Assembly (NCBI GenBank): GCA_036159995.1
Contig: JAYYEI010000037.1
Location: forward strand, 39,171-103,170
Direction of reading: 5' to 3'
Length of the DNA stretch: 64,000 nt
Origin: UBA8752 sp036159995
Lineage (GTDB): Bacteria; Bacteroidota; Bacteroidia; Flavobacteriales_D; Sanyastnellaceae
The notes beneath the pieces were generated by a model. That model was not told the DNA's origin. It saw only the letters and a list, made by a program, of their open reading frames with translations, and searched no databases. This document shows positions 1 to 9,153 of the stretch, piece after piece (within the stretch, counting starts at the first letter, position 1; every line of letters starts with the position of its first letter). The position numbers were made by a program, and so were the translations under genes.

Positions 1-1478
1 TCGGCGACTTGATAGTTGCGGCGTCCGATGTTCTCCTCGAGCGTCACCTCGCGGTAGCGCATCTGGCCCGGCGTGTTCGTGATGTTGCGGGTCCACGCCT
101 TCCGCAGGTCCGGAGCGCAAGGGGCCTCGCTCTCCTCGATGAGGTCGAGGGCCTCGTCCATCTGGATCATGGCGTCCTCCACCCGCTTCAGGTCGAGGTT
201 CTCGTTGGCGTTCTCAATCTTCTGGTTGAGGGCGTCGACCAGGTTGTTGCCTTCGGAAGTGAGACGGCCTTCCGTCGTCTCCGCGTACTCCTCGAGGAAG
301 CCCTCGATGGCGCTCACGTCGTACTGCACGTAGTCCAACTTGTCGGCCACGTTGCCTTCGCTGTCGAGGAGCTTAGTGGAGAAGACGTTTCCACGGAACG
401 GACGGAACTCCTGGGCATCCTGCAGCGTGCCGGGACGGTAGACGTCCATGACCCACTCGCTGACGTTGCCGGCCATGTTGTAGAGGCCGTAGTCGTTCGG
501 CGCATAGCTGTAGACCGGAGCGGTGACATCGGCATTGTCGTTCAGGGCTCCGGCGACACCCATGTAGTCGCCGCGGGCACGGACGAAGTTGGCGTTGATT
601 TCACCGTAGAACTTGCCGCGGCTGTCGTCGTTCCGCACATAGTGGCCATCCCACGGGTAGGTCCGGCGACTCGTGATGAGCTCCTCACCACTGTTTCCGA
701 TGAGGGACAGGGCGGCGTACTCCCACTCGGCCTCAGTGGGCAGGCGGTAGTCCGGAAGAAGGATGCCGTCGGTCATGGCCACGTTGCGGTAGCCGACGCC
801 GTTGGGGCGGAGGTCCTTGATGCCGTCGGCGGCCTTGGCGGCCTCCTCATACTGTCCGTCGAGGTAGGCTTCCGTGCTGAAGTAGCTGTCGTCCACCTGT
901 CCGGTCGGGTTGTGGACGAGGAAGCCCTCGCGCACCATGATCTGCTCGTTCACGCGGTCGGTCCGCCACTTGCAGAAGTCGTTGGCCTGCAGCCAGGAGA
1001 CACCGACGACCGGGTAGTCGCGGTAGGCCGGGTGGCGCAGGTAGTAGTTCACGTAAGGCTCGTTGTAGGCCCGGGGATCACGCCACACGAGGGTGTCGGG
1101 CTTGGCCCGGTCCACGATTTCCGGGAAGCCGTCGCCGTAGACGCGGCCCAGCCAGAAGAGGTATTCGAGCCAGTAGAAGTTGGTCACCTCCACCTCGTCC
1201 ATGTAGAACGAGCTGACGGTCACCCGGCGGGGGATGTTGTCCCAGGCGCCGGTCAGGTCGTCCTCGACCTGGCCCATGGTGAACGTGCCGCCTTCGACGA
1301 ACACGAGGCCGGGGCCGGTCTCTTGTCCGATGTAGGGGAGGCGTTGGAATCCGCCGTTCTCCGAGTCGTTGTAGGCCCAACCGGTCGAGCCCGACGCTCC
1401 GCCTGCACAGGAGGAGAGGAGGGCGGCGGACAGGATGGCCACGCTGGAGAGGAGGAGGATGGAATGAAGCTTTTGCAT
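1..1478 (-). CDS. gldJ: Gliding motility lipoprotein GldJ (3' end cut by window edge)
   Basis: An outer-membrane lipoprotein of the GldJ/GldK family, needed for T9SS assembly and gliding in Bacteroidota. The open frame starts at an ATG at 1478 and runs off the left edge after about 492 codons; the family is usually about 560 residues. The N-terminus is a lipoprotein signal peptide with lipobox LSSC, Cys at residue 24. It is followed by the formylglycine-generating-enzyme/SUMF1-type fold, with stretches such as GPGLVFVEGGTFTMG and YPVVGVSW that match GldJ better than GldK. It lies 34 bases downstream of the PorP/SprF-like gene on the same strand, probably in one transcript. The assignment to GldJ over GldK rests on recalled motifs and on the porU/porV neighbourhood. 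Confidence 0.88.
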   Translation of the reverse strand, partial: MQKLHSILLLSSVAILSAALLSSCAGGASGSTGWAYNDSENGGFQRLPYIGQETGPGLVFVEGGTFTMGQVEDDLTGAWDNIPRRVTVSSFYMDEVEVTNFYWLEYLFWLGRVYGDGFPEIVDRAKPDTLVWRDPRAYNEPYVNYYLRHPAYRDYPVVGVSWLQANDFCKWRTDRVNEQIMVREGFLVHNPTGQVDDSYFSTEAYLDGQYEEAAKAADGIKDLRPNGVGYRNVAMTDGILLPDYRLPTEAEWEYAALSLIGNSGEELITSRRTYPWDGHYVRNDDSRGKFYGEINANFVRARGDYMGVAGALNDNADVTAPVYSYAPNDYGLYNMAGNVSEWVMDVYRPGTLQDAQEFRPFRGNVFSTKLLDSEGNVADKLDYVQYDVSAIEGFLEEYAETTEGRLTSEGNNLVDALNQKIENANENLDLKRVEDAMIQMDEALDLIEESEAPCAPDLRKAWTRNITNTPGQMRYREVTLEENIGRRNYQVA

Positions 1479-1512
1479 CGCTTTCTATTGAGTTTCCTTG
1501 CAGGGAGTGGGT

Positions 1513-2544
1513 TCAGAATCCAGGGCAGGGCGGGCTGCGGAACTTGATGCGCTTGGCGCGACAATCGAAGTTGAGCGACATGCTCACCTCATGCGAACCG
1601 CCGGTGGCGGGGGTCAGGTCGGAGACCGTGACGTCGTAGCTGTAACCGAACTTGATGACATCGGACTGAATCCCCAACGTAACGATGAACGCGTCGCGAT
1701 ATTGGGTGCCGAGGATGCCGCGGTACCAGATTCCACCGACGATCGGACCCTTGCTGACGTACGCGCCGAAGTTCATCTGCTGGAATTCTCCCTGCCTGCG
1801 GTACAGGACGTTCGGAGAGATGAAGGCGCTGGCATACTTGGAGTCACCGTCGAGCGGGAGCAACGCGCCGAAGTGGGCCGTGAGCTTCATGGGCAGACGG
1901 CTGACGCCGACCACGAGGCTTTCGTTGGGCTCGTTGAGGTGGTGGGCCGCAAAGCCGAAGTAGACCTTCTTGGAGAAGCCGATGATGCCGGCGCTGAAGT
2001 CCACTTGGCTGACCTTGCCGCCGCGCGGCTGGTCCTGCGTCTCGTAGATGAAGCCTTTCCGCGGATCGATCATGTCGCCGAAGGTCAACTGGCTCCAGTC
2101 GAGGGCCTTCTGGAAGTAGGTCGCTTCGAAGCCAGCCTTGATGGAGAACTTCCGGCTGACGGCCTGCTGGTAGCTGTAGATGCCGCTGATGCGGGAGGTG
2201 CTGAGCGTACCCCGTCCGGCCCGGTCGTTCATCACGATGAAGCCGAGGCCGCCCGAGATGCTCGGAATGTGCTGGTCATAGGCTGCAGCCGACGTCACGT
2301 AGTTGCCGCTCATGGCCGGCCACTGGTTCCGGTAGTTCATGACGAACCGGGGGCAGCGTGCTGCTCCGGCAAAGGCCGGATTCAGGTACACCGGGTTCGA
2401 GTAGAACTGGGTAAATTCAGGGTCCTGAGCCGACGCGGTCTCCGGTGTCAGGGTCCCAATGCAGGTGAGCATCAGGGCCAACACGGGCAGCGCCAGCGCA
2501 CGGAGTGCGCCGGGAGTGGAGGGCTGGGGGAGCTTCATGGCCAT
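1513..2544 (-). CDS. PorP/SprF-family type IX secretion membrane protein
   Basis: An outer-membrane beta-barrel of the PorP/SprF family, which works with the T9SS in secreting or anchoring surface proteins. The chosen start (MAMKLPQ, 343 residues) gives a signal peptide of about 40 residues ending at ASAQ, followed by the family hallmark QDPEFTQFYSNPVYLNPAFAG-like stretch. An upstream in-frame start at 2631 would add 29 uncharged-poor residues before the signal peptide and is unlikely. The rest is alternating beta-strand sequence with no catalytic motif. It is divergent from porU and upstream of gldJ. Flavobacteria usually carry several paralogues, so PorP and SprF cannot be told apart here. 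Confidence 0.88.
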   Translation of the reverse strand: MAMKLPQPSTPGALRALALPVLALMLTCIGTLTPETASAQDPEFTQFYSNPVYLNPAFAGAARCPRFVMNYRNQWPAMSGNYVTSAAAYDQHIPSISGGLGFIVMNDRAGRGTLSTSRISGIYSYQQAVSRKFSIKAGFEATYFQKALDWSQLTFGDMIDPRKGFIYETQDQPRGGKVSQVDFSAGIIGFSKKVYFGFAAHHLNEPNESLVVGVSRLPMKLTAHFGALLPLDGDSKYASAFISPNVLYRRQGEFQQMNFGAYVSKGPIVGGIWYRGILGTQYRDAFIVTLGIQSDVIKFGYSYDVTVSDLTPATGGSHEVSMSLNFDCRAKRIKFRSPPCPGF

Positions 2545-2681
2545 GCGGTTTCCCAAGACGAAAGTCTCGTGTATAAGGTCGTGAAAATTACAAACTTGTG
2601 GGAATTGGCCGTCATCTTTGCCGACAAGCAATAAGCAACGCCTTGTGAGCGTTGGCGCAGCAAGCGATTCTGACCCTTTCC
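2545..2681. promoter_or_regulatory. Divergent promoter region between porP/sprF-like and porU
   Basis: A short AT-richer gap between two T9SS genes transcribed away from each other. On the minus strand TAATTTTC (2590-2583) is a near match to the Bacteroidota -7 element and lies about 38 bases before the porP-like ATG. On the plus strand CATCTTTG (2613-2620) differs from TAnnTTTG only in the first base and would give porU a leader of about 55 bases. No ribosome-binding site is obvious on either side. Confidence 0.5.
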
Positions 2682-5600
2682 ATGAACCGAACGTCCCATC
2701 GTCCCCTTTCGTTGCCCCGGCCGGCTTTCACGGCATGGTCCACTGGTGTGCGGAAGGCCCTGTTGTCGGGTTTCCTGATCGGGTTCGCGGCCACGGGATG
2801 GGCCCAGTTTGAGTACGATTGGCCGGCGCATTCCGCCCTCTCCGAAGGCCAATGGTTCCGGATTGCGACGACCAAGTCGGGATTCCATAAGGTGGACGTC
2901 GCCCTGCTCAATGCGCTCGGGCTCGATCCCGCCTCGGTCAATCCCGCGGCCATCAACCTGTATGGCCATGGTGGTGACGCCCTGCCCATCGACAATGCCG
3001 AACCCCGCCCGCTTGACCTGGTGCCTGTGCCCATCGAGATGGTCGACGACGGCGATGGCCAATTCGATGGGGCGGACCACTTCATTTTCCTGGGCGACGG
3101 CCCCGCGGAATGGTCCATCAGTGAAATCTCCGGGCGCTGGGAGCACGAAGTGAACCCCTGGTCGGATACGGCCTGGTATTTCCTCCGCGTGGACGATTCC
3201 GGTCCGGTCCGCATCGAGACGGACCCCGGCCTCGGGGGCGATGTGGACACGGTGCTGACCGTGACCGACTTCCACCAATTCCACGAACTCGAACAGGAGA
3301 CCATCATCCGGTCCGGCCGGAATTTCTTCGGGGAGGTCTTCGACCAGAACCCGACCCACACCATTCCCTTCCAAGTGCCCGACATCCTGCCCCAACCGGC
3401 GCGGCTGGAGGTCCGCCTGATGGGCCGCTCCGTTGGGGCCGCGAGTCCCTATGCGGTAACCTTGGGCGACAGTGCTTGGACCATCCTGCCGCCCGTTACG
3501 GGCTCCCAGACTTACGTGAGCCAAGCCCGCATCGGAACCGGCGACTGGACATGGACCCCGTCCTCGGAGCTCATTCAGGTCGGCCTCACGCTCGACGCGC
3601 AGGTGGCCGACGCCAAGGGTTGGCTCGACTACGTCCGGATCACCGGCACCCGGTCCGCCGACATGTCGGGAGGCTCCCAGCAGGAGTTCGTCCGGGCTTC
3701 AGAAGCGGCCCCGGGCCGGATCGTCGAATGGGCCGTATCCGGGGCGCAGTCCGTCCAGCGGGTCTGGGACGTGACCGACCCCCAGATGCCACGCGCCATT
3801 CCGCACGACGTGTTGGACGGCACCTTGTCCTTTCGGGTGGCCTACGACTCTGTCCGGCGGTTTCGGGCGGGCACGGGTTCGGGCTTCTACGTCCCCGTGC
3901 CGATTGGCCCCGTGCAGAACACGGACGTCCATGCGCTGCCCCAGGTTGACCTTGTGGTCATCACGCCGCCCGCCCTGCGGGAAGCGGCGGATAGCCTCGC
4001 CCGCATCCACCAGGCCGAGGGGCTGGATGTGGCCGTGTTGGAGCCCAGTTTCATCTACGATTGTTTCAGCTCGGGGCGGGTGGATCCCACCGCCTTCAAG
4101 ATGCTGATGAAGATGCTGTACGACCGGGCCGACGGCAACCCCGCTCTCGAACCCCGCTACCTGCAGCTCTTCGGCGACGGCACCTTTCGCAACCGCAACC
4201 TGCCGCGCTTCGGCAACCTGCTCGTCACCTTCCAGAGCGCCCAGAGCCACACGCCCACGCAGAGCTACGTCACGGACGACTATTTCGGCTTCCTGAGCGA
4301 TGTCGCCTCGGAGCGGCTGACGGACACGCTGGCCATCGGCATCGGCCGGATTCCTGCCGGCACCCCGGCCGAAGCGTGGGACGCCGTGGCCAAGGTGGTG
4401 GCCTACTCCGGAGGCAACCCCGACCCCGACGGTGCCGGCTGCACGACGGCCGGCCTGCCCGGCGAAGGCGGAGGCAACCCTTTCGGTCCCTGGCGCAACC
4501 GGCTGTGTTTCGTGGCCGACGATTTCGACGGCAACGGCGGGGCGACGGAAACCGGCCATACCCTCTACAGCATCGGCCACGCTGAAGGGGTCGAGGAGGA
4601 CCATGGGGCTTACGACATCGAGCGCATCTTCATGGACGCCTACCCCCAGGTGGCGACGCCTGGCGGCGAACGCTATCCCGAGGTGGAGGAGGCCATCGAC
4701 CGCCGGGTGCGGGATGGCGCCCTGCTGGTCAACTACATCGGCCACGGTGGCGAACGCGGCTGGGCCCACGAGCGCGTGCTCAACACGTCCACCATCGGCG
4801 CCTGGGACAACCTCGACCGGATGCCGCTGTTCTTCACGGCGACCTGCGAGCTGGCCCGGTTCGATGATCCCGAGCTGGAGACCGCCGGCGAGATGATGGT
4901 GATGAACCCCAACGGAGGGGCCATTGCCATGATGACCACCACCCGTGTGGTGTACAGCTATGCCAACGAGCAGCTCAATACGGCCTTCTTTGCCGTCGTG
5001 TTCGATTCTCCGGTTGGCCAGCGTCAGCGCCTCGGGGACATCCTGCGCCGCACAAAGAATCATCCGTCCTCCGGGGCATCCTCCAACAAGCGGAATTTCA
5101 CCCTGCTCGGCGACGTGGCCCTCCAGCTGGCCACGCCGCAAATGGAGGTCCGGACCAGCGAGGTCAACGGGGTGCCCGTCGACGCCTGGGCCGACACGTT
5201 GAGCGCGCTGGAGCACGTCATCGTGAAGGGCTACATCTCCGATGCTGGGGGCAACGTCATGACCGACTTCAATGGCTTCGTCTATCCCACCGTCTTCGAC
5301 CAGCGGTCCGAGGTGACCACCTTGAACAACGACGGCGGCAGCGGCGGGGTGAGCTACGGTGAATGGCGCAACCGGATCCACACCGGGGCGGTCCGGGCCG
5401 AGGGGGGCACCTTTAGTTTCGAGTTCATCGTGCCCCGCGACATCGGCTACGAGCCCGCCCCCGGACGCATCAGCTATTACGCGGTGGACGGGGACCTCGA
5501 TGCGCACGGCTACACTCAAGAGGTGCACATCGGCGGGGTAGACGAGGACGCCGAGCTGGACGGGACCGGCCCTGAGATCGCGCTGTATCTCAACGACACG

Positions 5601-6218
5601 ACCTTCCGCAACGGGGGGACGACCGACCCGGATCCGGTCCTCTTTGCCCTGCTCCGGGACAATCAGGGCCTGAACACGGTCGGCAACGGCATTGGACACG
5701 ATCTGAAGGCCACACTCGACGGTGGGCAGTCGGTCGTGCTCAACGAGTTCTATGCCAGCGACCTCGACACCTACCAGAGCGGCCGGGTGGTCTACCCGCT
5801 CAGCGGACTGGAGGAGGGGCCGCACACCTTGGAATTGAAGGCGTGGGACGTCCACAACAACAGCGCCAAGGCGACCCTCGACTTCGTGGTGGTCTCCAAC
5901 CTCGAGGTCTTCCTCGACGGGCTCGTCAATTACCCCAATCCCATGGACCGGAGGGGCACGACCTTCCGCTTCGACCACAACCAGGCCTGCGTGGCATTGG
6001 AAATGTCCCTCCATGTATACGATGCGATGGGAAATGTCGTTTGGGTCGGTGAACGGGAGGAGACCCCCCCGGGATACCGAGTGGACGGATGGCATTGGGA
6101 TGGCGCCTCCTCGGGGGGAAGCCCCCTGGATGCAGGAGCGTACCTCTACCGCCTGAACCTCAGAACTCCCGAAGGCCGAGAGGCCACCCGGACCGGTCGT
6201 CTCATCCTGCTCGATTGA
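2682..6218 (+). CDS. porU: Type IX secretion system sortase PorU (gingipain-like C25 peptidase)
   Basis: The cell-surface cysteine peptidase that removes the C-terminal sorting domain from T9SS cargo and attaches the cargo to lipopolysaccharide. The product is 1,178 residues from ATG 2682, chosen because it places a basic N-terminus before the hydrophobic signal segment ending ATGWAQ; the frame also opens from a TTG at 2652. The gingipain-type catalytic pair is present: His688 in YIGHGGERGW and Cys722 in FFTATCEL. The C-terminus (about 1,080-1,178) is a beta-sandwich sorting-type domain with YPNPM and a final GRLILLD, as PorU keeps an uncleaved sorting-like domain. It is followed by porV, its partner in the attachment complex. 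Confidence 0.95.
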   Translation: MNRTSHRPLSLPRPAFTAWSTGVRKALLSGFLIGFAATGWAQFEYDWPAHSALSEGQWFRIATTKSGFHKVDVALLNALGLDPASVNPAAINLYGHGGDALPIDNAEPRPLDLVPVPIEMVDDGDGQFDGADHFIFLGDGPAEWSISEISGRWEHEVNPWSDTAWYFLRVDDSGPVRIETDPGLGGDVDTVLTVTDFHQFHELEQETIIRSGRNFFGEVFDQNPTHTIPFQVPDILPQPARLEVRLMGRSVGAASPYAVTLGDSAWTILPPVTGSQTYVSQARIGTGDWTWTPSSELIQVGLTLDAQVADAKGWLDYVRITGTRSADMSGGSQQEFVRASEAAPGRIVEWAVSGAQSVQRVWDVTDPQMPRAIPHDVLDGTLSFRVAYDSVRRFRAGTGSGFYVPVPIGPVQNTDVHALPQVDLVVITPPALREAADSLARIHQAEGLDVAVLEPSFIYDCFSSGRVDPTAFKMLMKMLYDRADGNPALEPRYLQLFGDGTFRNRNLPRFGNLLVTFQSAQSHTPTQSYVTDDYFGFLSDVASERLTDTLAIGIGRIPAGTPAEAWDAVAKVVAYSGGNPDPDGAGCTTAGLPGEGGGNPFGPWRNRLCFVADDFDGNGGATETGHTLYSIGHAEGVEEDHGAYDIERIFMDAYPQVATPGGERYPEVEEAIDRRVRDGALLVNYIGHGGERGWAHERVLNTSTIGAWDNLDRMPLFFTATCELARFDDPELETAGEMMVMNPNGGAIAMMTTTRVVYSYANEQLNTAFFAVVFDSPVGQRQRLGDILRRTKNHPSSGASSNKRNFTLLGDVALQLATPQMEVRTSEVNGVPVDAWADTLSALEHVIVKGYISDAGGNVMTDFNGFVYPTVFDQRSEVTTLNNDGGSGGVSYGEWRNRIHTGAVRAEGGTFSFEFIVPRDIGYEPAPGRISYYAVDGDLDAHGYTQEVHIGGVDEDAELDGTGPEIALYLNDTTFRNGGTTDPDPVLFALLRDNQGLNTVGNGIGHDLKATLDGGQSVVLNEFYASDLDTYQSGRVVYPLSGLEEGPHTLELKAWDVHNNSAKATLDFVVVSNLEVFLDGLVNYPNPMDRRGTTFRFDHNQACVALEMSLHVYDAMGNVVWVGEREETPPGYRVDGWHWDGASSGGSPLDAGAYLYRLNLRTPEGREATRTGRLILLD

Positions 6219-6260
6219 CCCCATAGAATCGCCCTCGTTCGCTTAAATTCAGCCCCTCTA

Positions 6261-7529
6261 ATGGCTTTCAGGAATTTCCTCCTCCGCGCCTCCGGCCTCC
6301 TTGTGATGGTCGGCCTCCTCGCCTCCACAGCCAGCGCCCAGCTGACCCAGGTGGAGACGGCGCAGCAACTCCAGCTGAACACCATCACCACGGCCGTCCC
6401 GTTCCTGACGATCGCCCCGGATTCCCGGAGCGGTGCCCTCGGCGATGCCGGTGTGGCCCTCACCCCGGACGGTGCCGCCATGGCGTGGAACCCGGCACGG
6501 ATGGCCTTCACCGACCAGACTTTTGAGGCCCACATGGGGTATGCCCCGTGGCTCCGGGCCCTCGTGGACGACATGTCCCTGGCCTACCTCAGCGGCACCC
6601 GGAAGCTCAACAAGCGCCAAGCCGTCGGCATGGCCCTGCGGTACTTCTCCCTCGGCAACATCACGTTCACGGACGTCAACGGCACGGCTATTCGGGACTT
6701 CAGCCCCAACGAGTTCTCGCTCGACTTCGGGTTCTCCCAGAAGTTCGGCGACAAGTTCAGCGGCGGCTTTACGGCGCGCTACATCCACTCCAACCTCACC
6801 GGGGGCACCAACATCCTCGGGGCGGACAGCCGTCCGGGACGCTCGGTGGCGGTCGACGTGGGGGTCTTCCACACCAACGACAACGTCAAGTTCGGCGACC
6901 GCGACGGCCGAATGAACTGGGGGGTGTGCGTGTCCAACGTGGGCGCCAAGATGAGCTACACCGAGACCGCCGAGCGGGACTTCATCCCGACCAACCTGAA
7001 AGCTGGAGCGGCGGCCACGGTCTTCCTCGACGACTACAACAACCTGACCTTCACAATGGACGCCAACAAGCTCCTCGTGCCCACGGCCCCCGCCTACGGG
7101 GAAGGAGAAGACGACGACCTCATCGTCAGCGGGTTCGACCCCAACGTTGGTGTGGCCTCGGGCATCATCCAGAGCTTCTATGACGCTCCAGGCATCGTCG
7201 AACGGCAGGGAGATGGCACCTACCTCGTCGAGCCGGGCAGCGTGTTCCGGGAAGAGCTGCGGGAAATCAACCTGGGCGGTGGCATCGAATACGATTACAA
7301 CGGCGTCTTCGCCGTGCGCGGTGGCTATTTCTTCGAGCACTACACGAAGGGCAACCGCCAGTTCATCACCCTCGGCGCCGGCATCAAGTACACCGTGCTC
7401 GACATCGACCTGAGCTACCTGATTGCCACCACCCAGCAGAATCCGCTGGCCAACACCCTGCGGTTCTCACTTCGCCTCGCCTTCGACGACATGGTGGGCG
7501 GCGCGGACGACGACCCCGCCAACTTCTGA
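6261..7529 (+). CDS. porV: Type IX secretion outer-membrane protein PorV (LptO)
   Basis: An outer-membrane beta-barrel of the FadL-like PorV family that shuttles T9SS cargo from the translocon to the PorU attachment complex. The product is 422 residues with a signal peptide ending STASAQ (about residue 26). The mature N-terminus carries family-typical runs: AVPFLTIAPDSRSGALGDAG and AAMAWNPARMAF. It starts 42 bases after porU, and TAAATTCA (6244-6251) lies 9 bases before the ATG, so it may have its own promoter as well as read-through from porU. Confidence 0.95.
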   Translation: MAFRNFLLRASGLLVMVGLLASTASAQLTQVETAQQLQLNTITTAVPFLTIAPDSRSGALGDAGVALTPDGAAMAWNPARMAFTDQTFEAHMGYAPWLRALVDDMSLAYLSGTRKLNKRQAVGMALRYFSLGNITFTDVNGTAIRDFSPNEFSLDFGFSQKFGDKFSGGFTARYIHSNLTGGTNILGADSRPGRSVAVDVGVFHTNDNVKFGDRDGRMNWGVCVSNVGAKMSYTETAERDFIPTNLKAGAAATVFLDDYNNLTFTMDANKLLVPTAPAYGEGEDDDLIVSGFDPNVGVASGIIQSFYDAPGIVERQGDGTYLVEPGSVFREELREINLGGGIEYDYNGVFAVRGGYFFEHYTKGNRQFITLGAGIKYTVLDIDLSYLIATTQQNPLANTLRFSLRLAFDDMVGGADDDPANF

Positions 7530-7536
7530 TCGGCGC

Positions 7537-8022
7537 ATGCCCCTCCCGGACCTTCGCATCGGCTACGGCTACGATGTCCACCAGCTGGCGGAAGGGGAAG
7601 AATTCTGGCTCGGAGGCATCCGCATTCCCTCCGACATCGGCGCAGTCGGCCACAGCGATGCCGACGTTCTGCTCCATGTGATTTGTGATGCCCTCTTCGG
7701 GGCGCGGGCCATGGGCGACATCGGGGCCCATTTCCCGGACACGGACGCGGCATTCAAGGGCATCGACAGCAAAATCCTGCTCCGCGAGACCGTGGCCAAG
7801 GTCTGCACGGAGGGGTGGGGCATCGTCAACGTGGACGCCACAGTTTGCCTCCAAGCCCCCAAGCTTCGGCCCCACATCGACGCCATGCGCGAATGCATCG
7901 CGGAGTGCCTCGGCATCCCCGTGGACCGGGTCGGTGTGAAGGCCACCACCACCGAGCGTTTGGGCTTCGTCGGGACAGGCGAGGGCATCAGTGCCCATGC
8001 GGTGGTCCTGTTGGGCCGCTGA
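7537..8022 (+). CDS. ispF: 2-C-methyl-D-erythritol 2,4-cyclodiphosphate synthase
   Basis: The MEP-pathway enzyme that cyclises CDP-methylerythritol 2-phosphate, making isoprenoid precursors in the cytoplasm. The product is 161 residues, the usual size. The N-terminus has the metal-binding motif GYGYDVHQL (Asp13, His15) and the next ligand in GHSDADVLLH; the C-terminus has KATTTERLGFVGTGEGI, the nucleotide-binding loop. The ATG at 7537 is 7 bases after the porV stop. The frame extends upstream through porV in another reading, which is not coding. Probably co-transcribed with porV. Confidence 0.95.
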   Translation: MPLPDLRIGYGYDVHQLAEGEEFWLGGIRIPSDIGAVGHSDADVLLHVICDALFGARAMGDIGAHFPDTDAAFKGIDSKILLRETVAKVCTEGWGIVNVDATVCLQAPKLRPHIDAMRECIAECLGIPVDRVGVKATTTERLGFVGTGEGISAHAVVLLGR

Positions 8023-8049
8023 GGTTCCTGTCGGGCGGGCCGTGCGGCC

Positions 8050-8057
8050 TATATTTG
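8050..8057 (+). promoter_or_regulatory. -7 element upstream of pdhA
   Basis: TATATTTG is an exact match to the Bacteroidota -7 consensus TAnnTTTG. It ends 20 bases before the pdhA ATG, implying a leader of roughly 13-15 bases. No clear -33 TTTG is seen upstream. Confidence 0.6.
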
Positions 8058-8077
8058 CCTTTCGCAAATTGGGCATC

Positions 8078-9133
8078 ATGACCACCACCACGCCTGCTAA
8101 GAAGACCACGGCTCGACGGAAACCGGCCTCCAAGAAGAAGGCCAAGACGCCGTACTCCAAGGAGACCTACATCAAGTGGCACCGCGACATGCTGTTGATG
8201 CGCCGCTTCGAGGAGCGCTGCGGTCACCTGTACATCCAACAGAAATTCGGCGGATTCTGCCATCTCTATATCGGCCAGGAAGCGATCCTCGCCGGCATGG
8301 TGGAGGCCATCCGTCCGACGGACCGCGTCATCACGGCCTACCGTGACCACGCCCACCCGTTGGCCCTCGGCACCGACCCCAAAGTGGTGATGGCCGAGCT
8401 CTACGGAAAGAAGACCGGCTCGAGCAAGGGCAAGGGTGGTTCCATGCACATGTTCGACAAGGAGCGCAACCTCTTCGGTGGCCACGGCATCGTGGGCGGA
8501 CAGATCGGCCTCGGCGCCGGCATCGCCTTCGCCGACAAGTACCGCAAGGAGGACCACGTGACGGTCTGCTTCTTCGGGGACGGCGCCGCCCGCCAAGGCA
8601 TGCTTCACGAGACCTTCAACATGGCCATGACCTGGAAGCTTCCAGTCATCTACGTGGTGGAGAACAACAAGTACGCCATGGGCACCTCGGTCGAGCGCAC
8701 CACCAACGTGCACGACCTCTCCAAGCTGGGCGCCTCCTACGAGATGCCGGCCGAGTCCGTGGATGGCATGTCTCCGGAAGCCGTGGCCGAGGCCATGGCC
8801 CGCGCCGCAGAGCACTGCCGCAAGGGAGAGGGCCCGTACCTCCTCGATATCCAGACCTATCGCTACAAGGGCCACTCCATGAGCGACCCGCAGAAGTACC
8901 GCACCAAGAGTGAAGTCGAGGAGTACCAGGAGCGCGACCCGATCGCCCACTGCGCCAAGGTCATCACCGACAACAAGTGGATGACGGAGGCCGAGCTCAA
9001 GGCCGTCGACAAGGAGGTCAAGGCCCAGGTCGAAGAGGCCATCCAGTTCGCCGAGGAGAGCCCGCTCCCCGAGGCACACGAGCTCTACGAGGACGTCTAC
9101 GTGACGCCCAACTACCCCTTCGTCAACGACTGA
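8078..9133 (+). CDS. pdhA: Pyruvate dehydrogenase E1 component, alpha subunit
   Basis: The thiamine-diphosphate-dependent alpha subunit of pyruvate dehydrogenase E1, which decarboxylates pyruvate and passes the acetyl group to E2. The product is 351 residues. The thiamine diphosphate motif is intact: GDG at 167-169 and NN at 196-197. The phosphorylation-loop-like YRYKGHSMSDP is also present. The first 25 residues form a Lys/Arg/Thr/Ala-rich basic extension not needed for the fold. The E2 gene follows after 20 bases, but no E1 beta gene is present in the window, so beta must be encoded elsewhere. The start was chosen after the TATATTTG promoter; the frame's upstream part overlaps ispF. Confidence 0.95.
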   Translation: MTTTTPAKKTTARRKPASKKKAKTPYSKETYIKWHRDMLLMRRFEERCGHLYIQQKFGGFCHLYIGQEAILAGMVEAIRPTDRVITAYRDHAHPLALGTDPKVVMAELYGKKTGSSKGKGGSMHMFDKERNLFGGHGIVGGQIGLGAGIAFADKYRKEDHVTVCFFGDGAARQGMLHETFNMAMTWKLPVIYVVENNKYAMGTSVERTTNVHDLSKLGASYEMPAESVDGMSPEAVAEAMARAAEHCRKGEGPYLLDIQTYRYKGHSMSDPQKYRTKSEVEEYQERDPIAHCAKVITDNKWMTEAELKAVDKEVKAQVEEAIQFAEESPLPEAHELYEDVYVTPNYPFVND

Positions 9134-9153
9134 ACGACTGATTCACAACTCTG

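Noticed and set aside
9..1547. A 512-residue plus-strand frame opposite gldJ
   Set aside because: The minus strand encodes a GldJ with lipobox and sulfatase-modifying-enzyme-like fold motifs; the plus frame is a shadow. The gldJ frame itself lacks a stop in the window because it is cut by the edge.
3699..6224. An 841-residue open frame on the minus strand opposite porU
   Set aside because: It is a shadow of porU caused by GC-rich third positions; its translation is low-complexity Gly/Val/His/Asp and has no family motif, while the opposite strand has a complete sortase.
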